A stretch of DNA of 64,000 nucleotides, from assembly GCA_016789785.1 (NCBI GenBank), contig JAEUQE010000008.1, forward strand, positions 28,157 through 92,156, in the 5' to 3' direction. The notes below the pieces were generated by a model, which saw only the letters and a list, made by a program, of their open reading frames with translations, was not told the DNA's origin and did not search any database. Of the stretch, positions 9,340 to 17,400 are shown one piece after another (the stretch's first letter is position 1; each line of letters starts with the position of its first letter). The DNA comes from Bryobacterales bacterium (GTDB taxonomy: Bacteria; Acidobacteriota; Terriglobia; Bryobacterales; Bryobacteraceae). The position numbers and the translations under genes were made by a program.

Positions 9340-10902
9340 CTACCGGGCGAAGCGGAATGCGTACAGATCGGCGTCTTTCAAAACGAAACGCAGCCGCAGC
9401 GGCGTTCCGGCCAGTCGGCTGACGTCCGTGGAAGCTTTCCAGGAGACCACGCGATCCACGGAGTCTCCAAAAAGTTCGTCGCAATCTCCGGCGGCAAACC
9501 CGGCAAGCGGCTGGCCATCGGGATTCTGGATCTCGACGCGCACCTCGCCGGCGGCAGAAGTGGCGAAGTTGAGGTACAGACGTTCGCCGTCAAAGCGCAA
9601 GGGCCGGGTAATCGCTTCCCCGCCTTTGTACCCGGCACTTACGGAGACGAATCCATCGAGGCGCAGACTGTATCTTCGAACTTCGCTACTGTCGCCTGTC
9701 CAGTAACTCTCGCCCGCATAAAGCGAAAGTTCATTGGCCGCGCCGGGAAGCGATGACCTGGTTTCCACTAAATGCCAGGCAATGTACTGGTGACCGTAGT
9801 TCCAGGTTCCGGGACGCTCGGCTCCCGGCCGCAGGAACGCTTCATTCCAGCGATGGAACAGGACGCCGTCGCGGCTGGCCATGAGTAAGGCTTCGGTGAT
9901 TGCCGTCCCATACCTTTGTGAAGCACCCGAGCGCTGCTGGCGATGCTCCGCTTCCGGTAACGCCCGCAACGACGGGGACCACTCCCGTTCCAAATAGCGC
10001 GTGGGAAAGCCGATTAGCAGATGCGGGGCGCGATGATACGGCTTGATCTGGTTGGTGTAGAGCTGCTCGCCAGGGGAGTCGGCGTAACGGAGGTCATTCG
10101 AGTTACTCCAATGCAGAAAGTCGGAAGAGGTGCCGGTGCGAATGGCCCGCAGACCGGTGGGCTTCCATGTTTCACCCGTCGTGACGCCCCCAGTGAACGT
10201 CCGCCAGTAGGCACGGTACTGCTTTCGGACTGGATCCCAAAACGCGAGATTCTGCGAGTCGAAGGCGCCGTTGGTGATGACCGGCACATTGCTCATGGGC
10301 GACCACCGGAATCCATCGGGAGACTGCAGGGCGAGTAAGCCGTGAGCCTTACGGTCGGCCGACCGGACGATGGCCTTGTAGCGGGCATCAGCCGGGGCGT
10401 CGGGATTCGCATCCTTGAAGATGGCCGGATGCGCCGCATCGAGATTCACGCCGTGGAAGGGGCCGGAGGCGAGGACGATGTTGTTCGCCTTGCTGCCGCG
10501 GAACTCCACCAGATTGAGGCCGGGCTTTCGCCATTGAATGCCATCGCTGCTTTCCGCGTAGCAGCAGTAGCCGGGATGCGCGTCACTGCGGAGCTTTCCG
10601 GTGGAGATGTCCAGATGGTAGGCCTTGTAGTACATGCGGTAGAGGCCACCGTCCTGAAAGATGCTGTGGTAGCCGCTACCGTTGCCCTCCCACGGAGCGT
10701 CGTGAATGAGTGCGGTTTCGCGTGGCTGCGGGTGATGCAGTCGAAGATTCGCAGCGCCGGCGAGCCGGTCCAGCAGATAGCCGTCGATGAAAAGCTCACG
10801 CCGCTGCCCGATGTCCACGGGAGTGCCAGAGCTTTGAGCGAAAACGGGAAGTACCGCGGAGAGGGATCCGGCCGAAAGAGTGGTGAACAGGCGCCTTGTC
10901 AT
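9340..10902 (-). CDS. exported glycosidase-like five-bladed propeller protein, function unknown
   Basis: About 520 residues from the second of two adjacent ATGs (10905, 10902). A TRR pair followed by a hydrophobic stretch ending VFAQ looks like a Tat- or Sec-type signal peptide. The mature part begins with RRELFIDGYLLDRL, then a WEGNGSGYHSIFQDGG region, and repeated blade-like motifs. This resembles the acidobacterial and planctomycete exported proteins related to GH32/GH43-type beta-propellers. The C-terminal ~140 residues look like a beta-sandwich with the RPLRFDGERLYLNFATSAAG type. No catalytic triad can be assigned with confidence. A TACAAT element ends 4-7 bases before the start codons, implying a leaderless mRNA. 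Confidence 0.75.
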   Translation of the reverse strand: MTRRLFTTLSAGSLSAVLPVFAQSSGTPVDIGQRRELFIDGYLLDRLAGAANLRLHHPQPRETALIHDAPWEGNGSGYHSIFQDGGLYRMYYKAYHLDISTGKLRSDAHPGYCCYAESSDGIQWRKPGLNLVEFRGSKANNIVLASGPFHGVNLDAAHPAIFKDANPDAPADARYKAIVRSADRKAHGLLALQSPDGFRWSPMSNVPVITNGAFDSQNLAFWDPVRKQYRAYWRTFTGGVTTGETWKPTGLRAIRTGTSSDFLHWSNSNDLRYADSPGEQLYTNQIKPYHRAPHLLIGFPTRYLEREWSPSLRALPEAEHRQQRSGASQRYGTAITEALLMASRDGVLFHRWNEAFLRPGAERPGTWNYGHQYIAWHLVETRSSLPGAANELSLYAGESYWTGDSSEVRRYSLRLDGFVSVSAGYKGGEAITRPLRFDGERLYLNFATSAAGEVRVEIQNPDGQPLAGFAAGDCDELFGDSVDRVVSWKASTDVSRLAGTPLRLRFVLKDADLYAFRFAR

Positions 10903-11083
10903 CATAGAGATTGTAGTCGCCTGAATGGCCCGCGAGAGCGGTTGGGCCGCCACGGTTCGCAAGCACGGCACCCAGCGCGGCGATCCACCGTACCAGCACA
11001 CCGGATGATTGGGATTAGAGGAGGTGCATTGCAGAAAGAGCGGGGCAGGGGAACTGTGTTCTGCTGGCGACGCACCAGGAGAT

Positions 11084-11106
11084 GAGGGCGCCGGTGAAGC
11101 GCCCTC
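11084..11106 (-). terminator. hairpin downstream of serA (possible terminator)
   Basis: GAGGGCGC, a 7-base loop and GCGCCCTC form a perfect 8-bp GC-rich stem starting 12 bases after the serA stop on the minus strand. No clear T-run follows, so termination strength is uncertain. Confidence 0.45.
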
Positions 11107-11117
11107 TCGGTAGTTCG

Positions 11118-12698
11118 CTACAGTTCAACGACTCGGGCCTGCTTCACCGCGGGGTTCTGCCGCAGTTCGGCGAGCACCGTATCGGGCACGGCGCTATCCA
11201 CCTGTACCAGCGCTACAGCTTCATTTGGATTTGAGGCGGCAGGTTCCCGGCGGCCCAAAGAGAAGTTCGCGATGTTGATCTGATTGCTGCCCAGCACACT
11301 GCCGACATGTCCGATCACGCCGGGTACGTCGTGATTCATCATGTAGACGAGGCGTCCATCGAGCGCGGCTTCGCAGTAGATGCCGTTCACCTGCATCAGC
11401 CGGGGACGGCCGAGCACCAATGAGCCTTCCACGGTGGTGACGCCGGAATCCGTCTCCACTTCCACCCGGATCGAATCGGTGTGCCCGGCACGAGGATCGT
11501 GGCTTTCCGCGATACCCCATCCGCGCTGCGACGCAAGCTGCATGGCGTTCACCATGTTCGAGCGATTGGCCGTGGACCGTTTCAACACGCCAGCCAAACC
11601 GGAATTGCGAAGCAGCGATGTATTGAGTTCCGCGATGCGCCCTGAGTAAACGAATCGCACGGTCCTGGGGTTGCTTTCGGAGACGTGAGAAGCGAAGTTC
11701 CCGAGGCGTTCCGCCAGGTCCGCGTATGGGCCCAGAGCCTTGTACTGATCCGGCGAAAGGGCCGGCATGTTCACCGCATTGATGGCGACGCCGCTCTGCA
11801 GATATTCGATCACCTGTTCGACGATGCGAATGCCCACAATCTCCTGCGCCTCTTCGGTGCTGCCACCGATGTGCGGAGTCGCGATCAGATTTGGAGCTTT
11901 GAGCAAAGGGTTGTCAGCGGATGGCGGTTCCGGATCGAAGACGTCGAGACCCGCGCCGGCGACCTTGCCCGAGTTGATCGCCGCCACCAGCGCGGCCTCA
12001 TCCACCAATTCGCCACGTGCGCAGTTGATGATGCGAACGCCGTCCTTCATCTTCGCGAAGGCTTCGGCGCCCAGCATGCGCTTCGTTTCCGGAGTGAGCG
12101 CGACATGGAGTGTGATGTAGTCGCTCTCGGAATACAGCTTGTCGAGAGACACCAGTTCCACGCCCATGTCGGAGGCGGCGTGCGAACTGACGTAAGGATC
12201 GAAGGCAAGAACGCGCATTTCGAAAGCGTGCGCGCGCTTCACCACTTCGCGTCCGATGCTGCCAAGCCCGGCAATGCCGAGCACCTTGCCGCGCAGTTCA
12301 TTGCCGAGAAACTTCTTCTTCTCCCATTTGGCTGCAGTGGTGGACGCAGTGGCCTGAGGCACCATGCGCGCGAGTCCGAGCATCAGCGCGAGTGTATGCT
12401 CGGCCACCGAGACGGCATTGCCGCCGGGCGTGTTCATCACCAACACGCCGGCGGCGGTGGCCGCATCCAGGTCGACATTGTCCACACCGACACCCGCGCG
12501 TCCGATCACGCGCAGTTTCGGCGCCTTTGCCAGTACGTCCTTGGTGACCTTCACCGCGCTGCGAACGAAGAGAGCCTCGCAGTCCGCCAGATGTTCGGCG
12601 TATCCCTTCGGATCTGACACAACCACATTCCAGCCTGGCTGAGACCGCAACAGTTGGACCCCAGCCGGGGCCATCGGTTCCGCAACTAAGACTTTCAT
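11118..12698 (-). CDS. serA: D-3-phosphoglycerate dehydrogenase
   Basis: 526 residues, the long form of the enzyme. The order is a substrate/NAD-binding D-2-hydroxyacid dehydrogenase core (1-310), an intervening allosteric domain (~320-450), and a C-terminal ACT domain (~455-526). The nucleotide loop is GLGSIG (144-149) and the catalytic set is Arg228, Glu257 and His276. It oxidises 3-phosphoglycerate to 3-phosphohydroxypyruvate, the first step of serine synthesis. The ACT domain suggests feedback by serine. The aminotransferase gene ends 6 bases upstream, so they form an operon that can supply the next step. Confidence 0.96.
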   Translation of the reverse strand: MKVLVAEPMAPAGVQLLRSQPGWNVVVSDPKGYAEHLADCEALFVRSAVKVTKDVLAKAPKLRVIGRAGVGVDNVDLDAATAAGVLVMNTPGGNAVSVAEHTLALMLGLARMVPQATASTTAAKWEKKKFLGNELRGKVLGIAGLGSIGREVVKRAHAFEMRVLAFDPYVSSHAASDMGVELVSLDKLYSESDYITLHVALTPETKRMLGAEAFAKMKDGVRIINCARGELVDEAALVAAINSGKVAGAGLDVFDPEPPSADNPLLKAPNLIATPHIGGSTEEAQEIVGIRIVEQVIEYLQSGVAINAVNMPALSPDQYKALGPYADLAERLGNFASHVSESNPRTVRFVYSGRIAELNTSLLRNSGLAGVLKRSTANRSNMVNAMQLASQRGWGIAESHDPRAGHTDSIRVEVETDSGVTTVEGSLVLGRPRLMQVNGIYCEAALDGRLVYMMNHDVPGVIGHVGSVLGSNQINIANFSLGRREPAASNPNEAVALVQVDSAVPDTVLAELRQNPAVKQARVVEL

Positions 12699-12704
12699 TC
12701 GGCG

Positions 12705-13874
12705 TCAGACTCCCACAGCCTTCGGGAGGGCCGCTTCGGCATAGATGTTCTGCACGGCGGCGACGCCTTTGCCGAACTGCACCGGATAGCCGTTGGCGTG
12801 GAGGATGATTTCAAGCGCGCCGATCACCGAAAACAGGTCAGCGAAGTCGAAGTAGCCGAGATGCGCGATGCGGAAGATCTGGCCTTTCATGGAGCCCTGG
12901 CCGTTGGCGATGATCATGCCGAACTCGTTGCGGAAGCCCTTCACGATCACGCCGGAATCCATGCCGGCAGGCGCTTTCACGGCGGTGACGGAGGAGGATG
13001 GCGAGCCGGGGCTGAACAGTTCGAGGCCAAGGTCCACAGCGGCCGCGCGCGTCGCCTTTGCGAGCAGTTGCGCGTTCTCGACCAGCTTGTTCATGCCGAG
13101 TTCCTTGATGTACTTCAGCGCTTCGCCCAGCGAGATGATCAGCGACACGGCCGGAGTCCAGGTCGATTCGCCATTCTGCGCACTCTTCAGTTCTTTCTTG
13201 AGATCGAAGTAGAAGTGCGGCAAGTCGCAGGTCGCGGTGCGCTCCCAAGCCTTCTTGCTGACCGAAAGGAAGCCGAGACCTGGAGGAATCATGAACGCCT
13301 TCTGTGAGCCGCCGATGACGACGTCGAGGCCCCAGCCATCAATGTCGAGCGGCATGGTGCCAAGACCGGTAATGGCGTCGATGACGAAGATCGCATCGGT
13401 GTTGCGAACGGCCGCGGCCATTCCCCGGATGTCGTGTGCGGAGCCGGTGGAGGTCTCCGAAGCCTGCACGAAGACGCCGCGCGCATCGGGATTGGCTTTC
13501 AAGGCTTCCTCCAAACGGGCGGCGGGGACAGCCGAGCCGTAGGGTTCCTCGATAACCACGGGGTTGAGTCCGAACGCTTTGGACATGGACACCCAACGCT
13601 CGCCAAACTTTCCCGCGGTGCAGACGATCACTTTGTCGCCACGGCGGAACAGGTTGGAGATGGCCGCTTCCATTGCGCCGGAGCCCGATGAAACCAGGGG
13701 CAGAACATCATTCGCCGTACCGAAAACATCCTTGAGGTCAGCCAGTACCTGACGGTAGATCTTCTGGAAGTCCTGCGTGCGGTGGTGAACGTCGGAGGCC
13801 ATCATCGCATGGAGTGCGCGGGGCAACAGAGGCGTAGGGCCGGGTGTCAACAAACGCTGTTTTTTAATATGCAT
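12705..13874 (-). CDS. class V aminotransferase (alanine-glyoxylate/serine-pyruvate type), probable phosphoserine aminotransferase
   Basis: 389 residues of PLP fold type I, class V. The N-terminus LLTPGPTPLLP is typical of the serine-pyruvate/alanine-glyoxylate aminotransferase group. The PLP-binding lysine is in GGSQKAFMIPPG (Lys192), the phosphate-binding region is SSGSGAMEAAI, and Asp166 of FVIDAITG would contact the pyridine nitrogen. By sequence it is not a classical SerC. Its position immediately before serA suggests that it makes phosphoserine from phosphohydroxypyruvate, as inferred for similar pairs in other bacteria. A catabolic serine/glyoxylate role remains possible. It is divergent from yqeY. 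Confidence 0.88.
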   Translation of the reverse strand: MHIKKQRLLTPGPTPLLPRALHAMMASDVHHRTQDFQKIYRQVLADLKDVFGTANDVLPLVSSGSGAMEAAISNLFRRGDKVIVCTAGKFGERWVSMSKAFGLNPVVIEEPYGSAVPAARLEEALKANPDARGVFVQASETSTGSAHDIRGMAAAVRNTDAIFVIDAITGLGTMPLDIDGWGLDVVIGGSQKAFMIPPGLGFLSVSKKAWERTATCDLPHFYFDLKKELKSAQNGESTWTPAVSLIISLGEALKYIKELGMNKLVENAQLLAKATRAAAVDLGLELFSPGSPSSSVTAVKAPAGMDSGVIVKGFRNEFGMIIANGQGSMKGQIFRIAHLGYFDFADLFSVIGALEIILHANGYPVQFGKGVAAVQNIYAEAALPKAVGV

Positions 13875-13929
13875 GAGTGTTACGGAAGAGACTTCGAGGT
13901 GTCGAACCTTTTAGAATATCAGAGAAAAC

Positions 13930-14379
13930 ATGGCACTCCTCGAACGCGTACAGAAAGACATGGTAGAGGCGATGAAGGCAAAGGATGAAGTTCGCTTGAA
14001 CGCCATCCGCATGCTGAAAGCCGCCCTCATGAAGCACAAGGTGGACACAATGAAAGAGCTGGATGAGGTGGAAGAGCTGAAGGTGCTCAACATCATCATC
14101 AAGCAGCGCAAGGAGTCCGCCGAAGTCTTCCGCAAGAACGGCCGCGAAGCGCAGGCCGCCGCGGAAGAGGCGGAGTTGAAACTCATGGAAGGCTACATGC
14201 CCGCATCCGCATCGGATGAGGAGATCGAAGCCGCGATTGCCGCGGCGATGGCCGAGACCGGCATCACTTCCTCCAAGCAGATGGGTGTGGTGATGAAGGC
14301 GACGCAGGCAAAGCTGACCGGCAAGCGAGTGGATGGCAAGGCGCTGAGCGACAAGGTCCGTTCGAAGCTGCAGGCATGA
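13930..14379 (+). CDS. yqeY: GatB/YqeY domain protein
   Basis: 149 residues, the standard length. The N-terminal half is helical (LLERVQKDMVEAMKAKDEVRL and IRMLKAALM). A charged middle contains IIIKQRKESAEVFRKNGR, and the C-terminal helical part contains KQMGVVMKATQAKLTG, which matches the tRNA-binding tail of GatB. Members are thought to influence tRNA-dependent amidation or tRNA handling, but the role of the stand-alone protein is not settled. The stop overlaps the PIG-L gene start (ATGA), so translation is coupled. A TAGAAT element ends 12 bases before the ATG and no Shine-Dalgarno is visible. Confidence 0.92.
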   Translation: MALLERVQKDMVEAMKAKDEVRLNAIRMLKAALMKHKVDTMKELDEVEELKVLNIIIKQRKESAEVFRKNGREAQAAAEEAELKLMEGYMPASASDEEIEAAIAAAMAETGITSSKQMGVVMKATQAKLTGKRVDGKALSDKVRSKLQA

Positions 14380-15146
14380 GCGCACTTCACGTTGTCTCCA
14401 TCCACGCGCATCCGGATGATGCGGAGATTCTCTGCGCCGGCACGCTCGCGCTACTTGCGGACCGCGGGCACCGGATCACCATTGTCACCATGACGCCGGG
14501 TGACAAAGGCTCGATGGTGAAGCCGCCCGAGGAGATTGCCGCCATCCGGCGCGAAGAATCTCGCGTCGCGGCGGCCATGATTGGCGCGGCGTATCAGTGC
14601 GCGGAGTTCCGGGATCTCGAATTCTTCAGCGACAATCCGAGCCGCATGCGCATGGTTGAACTGCTTCGCAGCTTGAGGCCCGATCTGATTCTCACGTCGT
14701 CGCCCGTCGACTACATGTGCGACCACGAGACCACCAGCGCGCTTGTGCGAGACGCCTGTTTCGCCGCGCCCTGTCCGAACTACATCACCGGCGCTAAGCC
14801 CGCCGCCGCACCGCTTGGCGGCATTCCGCATCTCTATTTCATGGACGCGATTGGCGGCACGGATCGCGAGGGCAAGCCGATAACTCCGGACTTCGTGGTG
14901 AATGTGGAATCGAAATACGACGTGAAGACGCGCATGCTGGAAGCGCATGACAGCCAGCGGTCGTGGCTGCGCTCACAGCATGGAATGGACAACTACATCC
15001 TCACCATGCAGGGCTGGACACGGGAATGCGGATCTCGCGCCGGATTGGCGTGCGGTGAAGGATTCCGGCTCTACAAGGGTCATCCTTATCCCCATACTCC
15101 GCTGCTCGAGGAACTGCTGGAAGGGCTGATCGTACGGCTGGCATAA
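14376..15146 (+). CDS. PIG-L/LmbE family N-acetylglucosaminyl deacetylase-like protein
   Basis: 256 residues. The family's zinc site is visible: HAHPDDAE near residue 10 (His12, Asp14, Asp15) and a second motif DHETTSALV near residue 115. The proteins hydrolyse N-acetyl groups from sugars in mycothiol, bacillithiol, GPI or antibiotic pathways. Here the substrate is unknown; BshB-type bacillithiol chemistry is one option but no bsh partner is present. It overlaps yqeY by 4 bases. The gap to miaB (90 bases) contains a TATAAT at 15214-15219. Confidence 0.88.
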   Translation: MSALHVVSIHAHPDDAEILCAGTLALLADRGHRITIVTMTPGDKGSMVKPPEEIAAIRREESRVAAAMIGAAYQCAEFRDLEFFSDNPSRMRMVELLRSLRPDLILTSSPVDYMCDHETTSALVRDACFAAPCPNYITGAKPAAAPLGGIPHLYFMDAIGGTDREGKPITPDFVVNVESKYDVKTRMLEAHDSQRSWLRSQHGMDNYILTMQGWTRECGSRAGLACGEGFRLYKGHPYPHTPLLEELLEGLIVRLA

Positions 15147-15236
15147 GACCCTTCTACAATAAAGAGACGGGCTGTTCTGGGGCGTTCGGGGCGGGTGCGG
15201 ACGCGATGCCCTCTATAATGAAAACAAGTGGGTCTC

Positions 15237-16550
15237 ATGAAGAAGTTCTACATTGAAACCTTCGGATGTCAGATGAATGTTCATGACTCCGAGAAGGTGA
15301 TCGGGACCCTGCTCTCCCGGGGCTATGAGCAGGTGGAAACCACCGCCGAGGCGGACCTCGTTCTCTACAACACTTGCAGTATTCGCGACAAGGCCGAACA
15401 GAAGGTCTTCAACCGTCTGCAGGAGTTCAAGCGGAACGGCAAGGGCAAAACGTTCGGCGTGCTGGGGTGCGTGGCGCAACAGGAAGGCGAGCGGATCTTC
15501 GAAAAGGCTCCGCATGTGAGCCTGGTGTGCGGTTCGGCGAGCTACAACGAACTCCCGCGATTGCTGGTGCAGTTGGAATCGGGCGGCCGCCGCGTGACCG
15601 GGTTGAGTCTCGACACGGACGACACGTTCGAAACTCCGGTGACGCGCCGCGACAATCCGCATCGTGCCTACATCACGATCATTGAAGGCTGCGACAAGTC
15701 GTGCGCGTATTGCGTCGTGCCGTTCACACGCGGTCCGGAGCGCAGCAGAACCGCTGCCAGTGTGCTCAAGGAAGCGCAGGAACTCGCGGCGATGGGCTAT
15801 ACCGAGATTCAACTGCTCGGGCAGAATGTGAACAGCTACATCGATCCCACGAATTCGTCGAACGACTTCGCCGGACTGCTGCGGGAGGTTGGTAAAGTGG
15901 ACGGCATCCGCCGTGTGCGTTTCACCACGTCGCATCCGCGCGATTTCGGCAGGAGCATCATTGAAGCGATCGATGAGAATCCGGTACTGTGCAATCATGT
16001 GCATCTTCCCGTACAGTCGGGGAGTTCCGCGGTGTTGAAGTCGATGCAGCGACTCTACACTCGCGAAGAGTACATGCGCCGCATCGAGTGGATGAAGAAC
16101 TCTCCCCGCAACATTGCGATCTCCACCGACATCATCGTCGGCTTCCCGGGTGAGACCGAGAAGGACTTCGAGCAGACGCTGCGGCTGCTCGATGAAGTGG
16201 AGTACGACTCGATTTTCAGCTTCAAGTATTCGCAGCGTCCGAACACGCCCGCATTGCTCCTGGAAGATCAGATTCCGGAGGAGGAGAAGGGCCGGAGGCT
16301 AACCATTCTGCAGGAAAAGCAGCGAGGCATTCAGTTGCGCCGCAACTCCGATATGATCGGCAATGTCGAGGAAGTAATGGTGGAAGGATTGAATAAGGCC
16401 ACCGGCCAGTGGATCGGGCGCACGTCACAGAATAAGACGCTAAACTTCACCACAGGCCAGTCCAATGGCGAATCGCTGGTGGGCAGCTATCTGCCGGTTC
16501 GCGTGACCCGCGCGGGTCCGAACTCCCTGGTCGGGGAGAGTGTCAATTGA
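15237..16550 (+). CDS. miaB: tRNA-2-methylthio-N6-dimethylallyladenosine synthase
   Basis: 437 residues from the ATG at 15237 (an in-frame GTG lies 9 bases upstream). Domain order: UPF0004 N-terminal domain with three cluster cysteines (Cys11, Cys47, Cys78), radical SAM core with CxxxCxxC (Cys152, Cys156, Cys159), and a C-terminal TRAM domain from about residue 375. It adds a methylthio group to i6A37 of tRNAs reading UNN codons, using two Fe4S4 clusters and S-adenosylmethionine. A TATAAT -10 element lies 17 bases before the start, though no clear -35 is seen. The BFN-domain gene follows at once. Confidence 0.97.
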   Translation: MKKFYIETFGCQMNVHDSEKVIGTLLSRGYEQVETTAEADLVLYNTCSIRDKAEQKVFNRLQEFKRNGKGKTFGVLGCVAQQEGERIFEKAPHVSLVCGSASYNELPRLLVQLESGGRRVTGLSLDTDDTFETPVTRRDNPHRAYITIIEGCDKSCAYCVVPFTRGPERSRTAASVLKEAQELAAMGYTEIQLLGQNVNSYIDPTNSSNDFAGLLREVGKVDGIRRVRFTTSHPRDFGRSIIEAIDENPVLCNHVHLPVQSGSSAVLKSMQRLYTREEYMRRIEWMKNSPRNIAISTDIIVGFPGETEKDFEQTLRLLDEVEYDSIFSFKYSQRPNTPALLLEDQIPEEEKGRRLTILQEKQRGIQLRRNSDMIGNVEEVMVEGLNKATGQWIGRTSQNKTLNFTTGQSNGESLVGSYLPVRVTRAGPNSLVGESVN

Positions 16551-16578
16551 TGGCCGTAGCGCGAGAAGGGAGTGGCAC

Positions 16579-17064
16579 ATGGAAGTTGAGATGAAGATCC
16601 GGGGGTTGATGATGGATCCGGTGACGAACATGCCTATCGTGATCCTGAAGGATATCAACGGAAACACGATTCTGCCGATCTGGGTGGGAATCTATGAGGC
16701 GAACGCGATCGCCCTTGAGATTGAAAAGGTGGCCACGCCGCGACCCATGACGCATGACCTGATCAAGACCCTGCTGCTTGGCCTGGAAACGCAGATGCGC
16801 AAGATCGTGGTGAACGAACTGCGCGACGATACCTTCTATGCCGTGATTTGGCTGGAGAAGAACGGCGAGATGATTACCGTGGATTCGCGCCCATCCGATG
16901 CCCTTGCGCTGGCGCTGCGGCTGGATTGTCCGATCTTTGTCGATGACTCCGTGCTGAAATCGTCGAAGACCGCGAATACCGTTTCCGATCGCGTAAATAA
17001 CGACGAGTTGCGAAAGTGGCTGGAAGGGCTGAACGACGAGGACCTCGGCCGCTACAAGATGTGA
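16579..17064 (+). CDS. BFN (bifunctional nuclease, DUF151) family protein
   Basis: 161 residues from the ATG at 16579, preceded by GAAGGGAG; a GTG at 16540 would overlap miaB. The sequence covers one BFN domain: ILPIWVGIYEANAIAL, TPRPMTHDLI, then the conserved SRPSDALALALR motif at about residue 107, and IFVDDSVL. The plant and Thermotoga homologues are studied as small nucleases or stress proteins; the bacterial role is poorly defined. The C-terminal tail (ELRKWLEGLNDEDLGRYKM) is the acidic UVR-like extension common in this family. It sits in the miaB unit, with the small conserved ORF 3 bases downstream. Confidence 0.9.
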   Translation: MEVEMKIRGLMMDPVTNMPIVILKDINGNTILPIWVGIYEANAIALEIEKVATPRPMTHDLIKTLLLGLETQMRKIVVNELRDDTFYAVIWLEKNGEMITVDSRPSDALALALRLDCPIFVDDSVLKSSKTANTVSDRVNNDELRKWLEGLNDEDLGRYKM

Positions 17065-17067
17065 TCC

Positions 17068-17379
17068 ATGCAGGAGATCCTGGAGCGGCTGGTGGCCGCG
17101 AACATACAGCTTCTGCCCCTCACGCAAATTGAGCATCATTGGGTATTCGAACGTGAGGGGTTCATTTCGCTGGTGGAGCGAACCAAGGATGGCGGATTCG
17201 GCGGAATCGGCTCCGCGGGGCTCTGGACGGAGAAAGGCATGGCCGTGCTGACACTGCGCGGAGATCGCCACTACTTCATTGCCAAGGGCTTTGAGCAGGA
17301 AGCCAGCGCGGAACAGGTAATTCTCCTGCGAAAGTTTGCAACGGATCTGACTTCAGCATTGAAACCCGGAACGCTGTAA
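17068..17379 (+). CDS. conserved small protein of unknown function
   Basis: 103 residues, starting 3 bases after the BFN gene stop, so probably translated from the same mRNA although no strong ribosome binding site is visible. It has an ILERLVAANIQLLPLTQI amphipathic start, then alternating beta-type stretches (EGFISLVERTKDGGFGGIGSAG, MAVLTLRGDRHYFI) and a C-terminal helix. There is no signal peptide and no membrane segment. I do not recognise the family. The compact fold and tight linkage to the BFN gene suggest a real cytosolic protein. Confidence 0.65.
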   Translation: MQEILERLVAANIQLLPLTQIEHHWVFEREGFISLVERTKDGGFGGIGSAGLWTEKGMAVLTLRGDRHYFIAKGFEQEASAEQVILLRKFATDLTSALKPGTL

Positions 17380-17400
17380 AATCGTGGGGGATTCTCCCCT

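Noticed and set aside
9326..9340. GTGAG-TCCGG-CTCAC repeat between gdhA and the propeller gene as a bidirectional terminator
   Set aside because: Only 5-bp arms, no T-runs on either side, and it overlaps the stop codon of the propeller gene.
11685..12617. 310-codon + strand frame opposite serA
   Set aside because: serA is complete with all catalytic residues on the minus strand; the opposite frame is a shadow.
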